10,597 nt of DNA from contig JABSPP010000032.1 in assembly GCA_013214275.1 (NCBI GenBank), positions 1-10,597 on the forward strand. The letters are read 5' to 3'. The position numbers and the translations under genes were made by a program. This DNA comes from Flavobacteriaceae bacterium. Its GTDB lineage: Bacteria > Bacteroidota > Bacteroidia > Flavobacteriales > Flavobacteriaceae. Below the pieces are notes generated by a model. The model ran no database searches. It saw nothing but the letters and a program-made list of their open reading frames with translations, and was not told the origin of the DNA. Within the stretch, counting starts at the first letter, position 1, and the number at the start of each line of letters is the position of its first letter. Shown here piece after piece: positions 6,301 to 10,597 of the stretch.

Positions 6301-7088
6301 TGGAACTCTTTCTCCAATTAGATACATGGGCAGCTCTAATCACCCTCACTTTTTTAGAAATTATCCTCGGAATTGATAATATTATTTTCATATCCATTTC
6401 TTCCAATAAACTTCCAGAACACCAAAGAAAAAAAGCGACTATGACAGGCTTGGCCTTGGCCATGATCACCAGAGTCATCCTCTTGTTTAGTATTTCCTAT
6501 CTCACGAAAATGTCAGCACCTCTTTTTACGATCCATACCAGTTGGTTTCAAGCAGGAGTTAGCATTCAAAGTCTTATTCTATTTCTTGGGGGTGTTTTTT
6601 TAATATTCAAAAGCACAAAAGAAATTCGTCAAAAAATGGAAGAAAGTCAGCTAAAAACCGAGGTGAAAAATTCTAAAAAATTCTCCCTCTCCAAAGTGAT
6701 TTTTCAAATCATTTTAATCGATATTGTGTTCTCCTTCGATTCCATTCTTACAGCAGTAGGGATGACCAATGGAATTGATGGTGCCTTTACTATTATGATT
6801 ATTTCTGTGATAATTTCAATGGTCATTATGATGGCTTTTGCAAATCCAGTTAACAAATTTGTAAGCAAGAACCCAACCATACAAATGTTAGCACTTTCCT
6901 TTTTAATATTAATTGGATTTATGTTGATTACCGAGGGAGCTCATTTGTCAAATATCCTTATCTTTAACAATCTGGTGGGCAGTATTCCCAAAGGATATTT
7001 GTATTTTGCCATTGTATTTTCTCTGGGTGTAGAATTTCTAAATATGAGTATTACAAAAAACAATAGAGAAACACCATCAAAAAACTAA
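6297..7088 (+). CDS. TerC family integral membrane protein
   Basis: The 263-residue protein has about seven membrane helices (near 11-33, 50-70, 86-105, 134-155, 162-182, 195-213 and 231-250). The two acidic signatures of the TerC family are present: FLEIILGIDNIIFI (19-32, with E21, D27, N28) and DIVFSFDSILTAVG (142-155, with D142 and D148). There are no CBS or CorC domains, so it belongs to the short YgdQ/YkoY-like branch. Characterised relatives (E. coli Alx, Bacillus YceF and YkoY) are linked to manganese export; the tellurite-resistance name is historical. The hydrophilic loop 106-133 is Lys/Glu-rich and cytoplasmic by the positive-inside rule. Two adjacent ATG codons (6297 and 6300) are possible starts; the first overlaps the upstream stop as ATGA. 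The substrate is inferred from the family. Confidence 0.93.
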   Translation: MMELFLQLDTWAALITLTFLEIILGIDNIIFISISSNKLPEHQRKKATMTGLALAMITRVILLFSISYLTKMSAPLFTIHTSWFQAGVSIQSLILFLGGVFLIFKSTKEIRQKMEESQLKTEVKNSKKFSLSKVIFQIILIDIVFSFDSILTAVGMTNGIDGAFTIMIISVIISMVIMMAFANPVNKFVSKNPTIQMLALSFLILIGFMLITEGAHLSNILIFNNLVGSIPKGYLYFAIVFSLGVEFLNMSITKNNRETPSKN

Positions 7089-7117
7089 GAGTACATAGCA
7101 TTTTTCTTACGTTCTGC

Positions 7118-7387
7118 TTGCTGATGATCCCAGCAACAATTCAGGTGCTCCACGCTTTTGAATCGCATCACAATGTCGTGAGTTTTTCAGATTCTGAACA
7201 TCATTTCCATGTGGATGAGCTAGCGTGCACACTGTGTTTCCTCATTGCAAACACCAACGGTGTCCTCTATAATTACTCCTACACAATCCTGTTCCATTTC
7301 GATTTGAAGGAACAGAAAAAATACTATCATTATTACACCGAACATCAGCATTTATCTTATTCGCTAAGAGCACCACCGATCTTTTAA
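7118..7387 (+). CDS. Small secreted His/Cys-rich protein, start uncertain
   Basis: From the TTG at 7118 the frame gives 89 residues. Candidate metal ligands are clustered as H12, H17-H18, H28-H29, H31, then CTLC at 37-40, and the protein ends SLRAPPIF. Small flavobacterial proteins of this layout (leader, HHxH and CxxC cluster, RxPP end), often next to a TonB-dependent receptor, are known to me as unnamed families. The frame is open back to 7067. The codons from 7076 would add a typical leader (KKLRVHSIFLTFCLLM), but the codon where Met is expected is ATC. Usable starts are TTG 7118, ATG 7124 or, unusually, ATC 7076, which would overlap the terC stop by 13 bases. The product is probably exported and periplasmic. 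Metal binding is inferred from the ligand cluster. Confidence 0.7.
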   Translation: MLMIPATIQVLHAFESHHNVVSFSDSEHHFHVDELACTLCFLIANTNGVLYNYSYTILFHFDLKEQKKYYHYYTEHQHLSYSLRAPPIF

Positions 7388-7392
7388 CACGC

Positions 7393-7451
7393 TGTAGATC
7401 CATGTATGTAAATACATATGAACTGTTTGATATGTGATGCTTGTATCTACA
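7393..7451 (+). promoter_or_regulatory. Nested inverted repeats upstream of the TonB receptor gene
   Basis: An outer pair of perfect 7-base arms, TGTAGAT (7393-7399) and ATCTACA (7445-7451), encloses a 6-bp hairpin ATGTAT / ATACAT (7402-7417, loop GTAA) and an overlapping alternative ACATAT / ATATGT pair (7414-7419 with 7430-7435). The two inner structures exclude each other. This could be an operator for a metal-responsive repressor or a switchable RNA leader. A weak promoter may follow (TTG at 7441, TACCC-TTTG at 7459-7467), with spacing one base off at each element. Confidence 0.35.
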
Positions 7452-7477
7452 AAACCAGTACCCTTTGCTCAACTGAA

Positions 7478-7490
7478 CTCTCTATGAGAG
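7478..7490 (+). promoter_or_regulatory. Short hairpin in the receptor leader
   Basis: CTCTC and GAGAG form a perfect 5-bp stem with loop TAT, followed by ATTTTATAAAG, 27 bases before the receptor ATG. If transcription starts near 7474 this would be the 5' end of the mRNA, where such a stem could affect stability. It has no long T-run and is too weak for a confident terminator. Confidence 0.25.
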
Positions 7491-7517
7491 ATTTTATAAA
7501 GTTAAAAGTAACAACCA

Positions 7518-9908
7518 ATGATCAAGCATCTATGTGGTGTATTTATTCTAGTATGTTTCATTACTGGACTCAACGCACAGCGTTGTAATATCGTATTTAA
7601 TGGAAGCGTGAAGGATTTTCACGATGGTTCTCCTTTGATTGGAGCGACTATAGAGATTGAAAATTCTAGGCAATACGCTGTAACTGATGATAAGGGTAAC
7701 TTTGAATTAAAAAACCTCTGTCCCAACACTTATTGGCTGATTGTTTCTCACATGTCATGTGAAACAAAAAAGATTCAGATCGATGTTTCAAAAGAAACGT
7801 ATAAAGAAATTTTACTGGAGCATCATTTTGAAGAATTAAAGGAGGTTACAGTAAAAGGGAAAGGTGTTAAAAGGACTCAGACCTCTCAGGAAACCGTATT
7901 AAAAAATACTGTTTTAGAGCGTTACACCACGCAATCTTTAGGAGATGCTATTAAACAGATTCCGGGAGTTTCATCAATTAACACAGGGAACTCTATTGTA
8001 AAACCAGTGATTAATGGCTTACATAGTAGTCGCATTCTCGTTCTTACGAACAATGTTCGCTTACAAGATCAGGAATGGGGAATTGAACACGCTCCTAACA
8101 TCGACATCTCTGCTGCTGGGAGCATCTCGCTTATCAAGGGATCGAATGCACTTGAATTTGCTGGTGATGCCATCGGCGGCGTCATCATTGTAAATCCTAA
8201 TAGGGTATATGCAAAAGACTCTCTCTACGGAAAAACAGTCCTCAATGGTCACCAAAATGGTAGAGGATATGGGATGAATACATCGATTACCCGATCATGG
8301 GATAAGGGTTGGTTTGTAGGTGGTCAAGCATCATATAAAAGAGCAGGAGATTTTAAAGCACCTGATTATAACCTTACCAACACAGGGAATGAACTCAGGT
8401 CATTTTCTATGAATACTGGCTTCAACAGTTTAGAAAAAGGTTTTGATGTGTATTACAGTTACCTTAAAAATGAAATTGGAATCCTCAGAGCTTCTCATAT
8501 TGGAAATGTAGAAGATCTTGTAAATGCAATTAATTCGCAACAACCACTTGTGATTGACAATTTTACCTACAATATCAATCCGCCAAAGCAAGAGGTAACG
8601 CATCAAATTCTTAAAACTAATTTCTACAAGCGTTTCAAGCGTTTAGGAAAGTTGAACATCCAATACGATTATCAAAAAAACCGGCGGTTTGAGTTCGACC
8701 TGCGCAGAGGAGACGATCGTAACGTAGCTGCTATTGATCTTGAATTAACCACGTATACCTTCAAATCTACGCTCAAATTAGATACTAATTTAGATCAAAT
8801 CCTGAAAGTAGGAATCCTCGGGAGTTATCAAAATAATTTTGCTAATCCAGACACAGGTATTCGGAGATTGATTCCAGATTATTCGAAATTCGATCTTGGT
8901 CTTTTTACTATTGGCAACTTTAAACTTCATGATAAATTGGTTTTTGATCTCGGCATTCGTTACGACTTTAGTAGAATTGATGCCAAGAAATTCTATCAGA
9001 TTTCTCGTTGGGAAGCACAGGGTTATAACGAAGAATTCTCAGATCTCATCATCAGACAGGAGGGAAGTCAGTATTTAGTAAATCCAGTATTCAATTTTCA
9101 CAATGTTTCAGCTTCAGTGGGGATGCTGTGGAATATGAGTGAGACGGATTCCTTTATTTTTAACTATGGATTGTCTAACAGAGCCCCCAACCCATCAGAA
9201 TTTTTTAGTGATGGATTACACCATTCAGCAGCAAGAATAGAAATTGGTGATCTAAGAATACGAAAGGAAACTTCTCATAGGGTTTCAGGGACATATCATT
9301 ACACTAAAAATCGTTTTAACATGCATGTTGAAGCCTTTTTTAATCGCATAAACGATTTTATTTACATAGAGCCAACAGGGGTAGAAACGACCATTCGTGG
9401 CGCGTTTCCTGTGTGGGAATACAAACAGGTAAACGCTTCACTCTTTGGAGTAGACGCAAGCTTAAAATACCAGTTGTATTCGAAGTGGAATTTGGAAAAT
9501 AAATCTTCGCTTATCAAAGGTAAAGACCTTTCGGGTAAGAGACCTTTGATAGACATTCCCGCTTTTCGCACGATCACTATTTTAGAGTACACTAACGAAA
9601 AATGGTCGAAATTAAATGTAGAACTGCAAAGTGAGTGGGTTTTTAGACAGAACGAATACCCTGATAATAATTTTGAAGCATATATTCCTAGAACTGGAGA
9701 ATACGTACTTGTAGATATAAGCACTCCGCCTCCAGCATACCATGTCTTGAATGTCATGGCACATCTTAAAATAACAGATACACTGCAACTTTCTTTGATG
9801 GCGAACAATTTGTTCGATACACCATACAGAGAATACTTAAACCGACTGAGATACTTTGCTGATGAACTCGGTAGAAATATGATAGTACAATTAAAATTTA
9901 ATTATTAA
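7518..9908 (+). CDS. TonB-dependent outer-membrane receptor with carboxypeptidase-regulatory-like domain
   Basis: The 796-residue protein should import a ligand across the outer membrane using TonB energy. The signal peptide is 1-20 (cleavage before Gln21). A CarboxypepD_reg-like beta domain follows (about 24-100: GSVKDFHDGSPLIGATIEI, then VTDDKGNFEL). The plug is about 110-230, with LGDAIKQIPGVSS (141-153), NGLHSSRILVLTNNVR (166-181), EHAPNID (190-196) and ISLIKGSNALEFAGDAIGGV (203-222). The 22-strand barrel is about 230-796, ending MIVQLKFNY with a C-terminal aromatic residue. Three Cys (23, 68, 81) with H78 and H102-H103 in the periplasmic N-terminal part are unusual and suggest a metal site or disulfide. 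The EHA motif recalls zinc receptors of the ZnuD type. The next gene, a lipoprotein, is 14 bases downstream with no terminator, so the two form an operon. The ligand is not proven. Confidence 0.95.
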   Translation: MIKHLCGVFILVCFITGLNAQRCNIVFNGSVKDFHDGSPLIGATIEIENSRQYAVTDDKGNFELKNLCPNTYWLIVSHMSCETKKIQIDVSKETYKEILLEHHFEELKEVTVKGKGVKRTQTSQETVLKNTVLERYTTQSLGDAIKQIPGVSSINTGNSIVKPVINGLHSSRILVLTNNVRLQDQEWGIEHAPNIDISAAGSISLIKGSNALEFAGDAIGGVIIVNPNRVYAKDSLYGKTVLNGHQNGRGYGMNTSITRSWDKGWFVGGQASYKRAGDFKAPDYNLTNTGNELRSFSMNTGFNSLEKGFDVYYSYLKNEIGILRASHIGNVEDLVNAINSQQPLVIDNFTYNINPPKQEVTHQILKTNFYKRFKRLGKLNIQYDYQKNRRFEFDLRRGDDRNVAAIDLELTTYTFKSTLKLDTNLDQILKVGILGSYQNNFANPDTGIRRLIPDYSKFDLGLFTIGNFKLHDKLVFDLGIRYDFSRIDAKKFYQISRWEAQGYNEEFSDLIIRQEGSQYLVNPVFNFHNVSASVGMLWNMSETDSFIFNYGLSNRAPNPSEFFSDGLHHSAARIEIGDLRIRKETSHRVSGTYHYTKNRFNMHVEAFFNRINDFIYIEPTGVETTIRGAFPVWEYKQVNASLFGVDASLKYQLYSKWNLENKSSLIKGKDLSGKRPLIDIPAFRTITILEYTNEKWSKLNVELQSEWVFRQNEYPDNNFEAYIPRTGEYVLVDISTPPPAYHVLNVMAHLKITDTLQLSLMANNLFDTPYREYLNRLRYFADELGRNMIVQLKFNY

Positions 9909-9922
9909 TCAAAAACAAAACA

Positions 9923-10483
9923 ATGAAAAATTCTAAGTTATTAAGTTTATTACTTATCGCAACACTCGTATTTGCATCTTGTGACAATGATGACCCTGAA
10001 CCAGTAAACGAAGAAGAAGTGATTACGACGCTTACCGCGACACTAACACCTGTAACTGGTGGGACGAGTATTGTCCTAAAAACTCAAGACCTAGATGGTG
10101 ATGGCCCCAATGCACCCGTGGTAACAGTGTCTGGTCCCTTGGCTGCCAATACGGTTTACAATGGCACTATGGAAATTCTAAATGAACTAGAGAGTCCTGC
10201 TGAAGATGTTACAGAAGAAATTGAAGAAGAGGCAGATGAGCACCAATTTTTCTTCGAAGTAACAAATAGCAATGTTACTACTACCTATGTCGATTTTGAT
10301 TCAAATAATTTACCCATAGGTCTCGAATACACAATTGCGACGAGCTCTCCTGGCTCAGGTAAATTAACCATCACATTGATTCATGAACCAGACAAGACAG
10401 CTGCTGGTGTTAGCGGAGGCGATATTACTAATGCTGGTGGTTCTACAGACATTACTGAAACTTTCCCCATTACTGTAGAATAA
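9923..10483 (+). CDS. Acidic, probably surface-exposed lipoprotein paired with the TonB receptor
   Basis: The 186-residue product has a lipoprotein signal ending VFASC, with the acylated Cys at 20. It is followed directly by an acidic run (DNDDPEPVNEEE, 21-32), which resembles the lipoprotein export signals that send proteins to the cell surface in Flavobacteriia. The mature part contains DLDGDGPNAP (56-65), a DxDGDG loop of the calcium-binding kind, then a Glu-rich stretch (95-106) before HQFFFEV, and a Gly/Thr-rich beta-like C-terminus. Similar proteins are, from memory, labelled 'type 1 periplasmic binding fold superfamily protein' in flavobacterial genomes. I see no such fold in the sequence. 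The placement 14 bases after the receptor suggests a ligand-capture partner, by analogy with HmuR-HmuY pairs. This partnership is inference. Confidence 0.88.
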   Translation: MKNSKLLSLLLIATLVFASCDNDDPEPVNEEEVITTLTATLTPVTGGTSIVLKTQDLDGDGPNAPVVTVSGPLAANTVYNGTMEILNELESPAEDVTEEIEEEADEHQFFFEVTNSNVTTTYVDFDSNNLPIGLEYTIATSSPGSGKLTITLIHEPDKTAAGVSGGDITNAGGSTDITETFPITVE

Positions 10484-10502
10484 TCAATCATCAATATCTA
10501 TG

Positions 10503-10540
10503 AATAAACGCTGCATGGAAATGTAGCGTTTATTATTTTT
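10503..10540 (+). terminator. Intrinsic terminator of the receptor-lipoprotein operon
   Basis: AATAAACGCT (10503-10512) and AGCGTTTATT (10525-10534) are perfect 10-bp arms. The stem continues inward through a G-U pair and CAT / ATG to a GGAA tetraloop of the GNRA type, giving 14 pairs. ATTTTT (10535-10540) follows as the U-tract. It lies 20 bases after the lipoprotein stop codon. Confidence 0.93.
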
Positions 10541-10542
10541 AG

Positions 10543-10597
10543 GTAGGAATTCCCTACATAACAAGGGGAAAAAAATTACAAAAACAGGGGTTTTTAC
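10543..10597. promoter_or_regulatory. Palindromes at the right edge, probable control region of the next gene
   Basis: Two short inverted repeats follow the terminator: GTAGG / CCTAC around AATTC (10543-10557), and AAAAAC / GTTTTT around AGGG (10580-10595). Between them is a purine-rich AAGGGGAAAAAAA. They are not followed by a coding start within the window. They may be operator or promoter elements of a gene beyond the edge; neither matches a site I can name. Confidence 0.3.

Noticed and set aside
9362..9808. Minus-strand open frame of 148 codons.
   Set aside because: It lies wholly inside the TonB receptor gene, antisense to well-supported barrel sequence, with no recognisable domain.

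Overview
The window looks like a chromosomal segment of a marine-type member of the Flavobacteriaceae (Bacteroidota). The evidence is a bacillithiol gene (bshC), a TonB-dependent receptor with a carboxypeptidase-regulatory-like N-terminal domain paired with a surface-type lipoprotein, start codons without Shine-Dalgarno sequences, one usable TAnnTTTG-type promoter box, and an overall AT-rich base composition. The species cannot be named from the sequence alone.

Layout from left to right. Positions 2-448 hold the 3' end of a very AT-rich gene of unknown function whose start lies outside the window. A gene-poor stretch (449-1031) follows with one copy of an 84-bp dispersed hairpin repeat and a GC-rich palindrome. 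Next is a six-helix membrane protein of unknown function (1032-1634). It converges on a minus-strand pair: a secreted MORN-repeat (YwqK-like) protein (3371-4111) followed by bshC (1690-3282), the last enzyme of bacillithiol synthesis. A 423-bp gap (4112-4534) carries the second copy of the repeat, in opposite orientation, and the likely promoter of the next unit.

The plus-strand unit purB - lipoprotein - terC (4535-7088) is tightly packed, with TAATG and ATGA stop/start overlaps. A small His/Cys-rich secreted protein (about 7076/7118-7387) follows directly. After a 130-bp gap full of inverted repeats come a TonB-dependent receptor (7518-9908) and an acidic lipoprotein (9923-10483), closed by a strong intrinsic terminator (10503-10540). 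The right edge holds two short palindromes that probably belong to the control region of the next gene.

How the genes may work together: the left half is housekeeping (purine synthesis, low-molecular-weight thiol). The right half reads as a metal-handling neighbourhood: a TerC-family membrane protein of the kind linked to manganese export, a small secreted His/Cys-rich protein, a receptor with Cys and His residues in its periplasmic N-terminal part, and a lipoprotein with a DxDGDG loop and a Glu-rich stretch. The metal assignment is inference. The most useful new observations are the repeat pair with a compensatory base change, the apparently non-canonical start of the small His/Cys-rich gene, and the three-gene receptor cassette.
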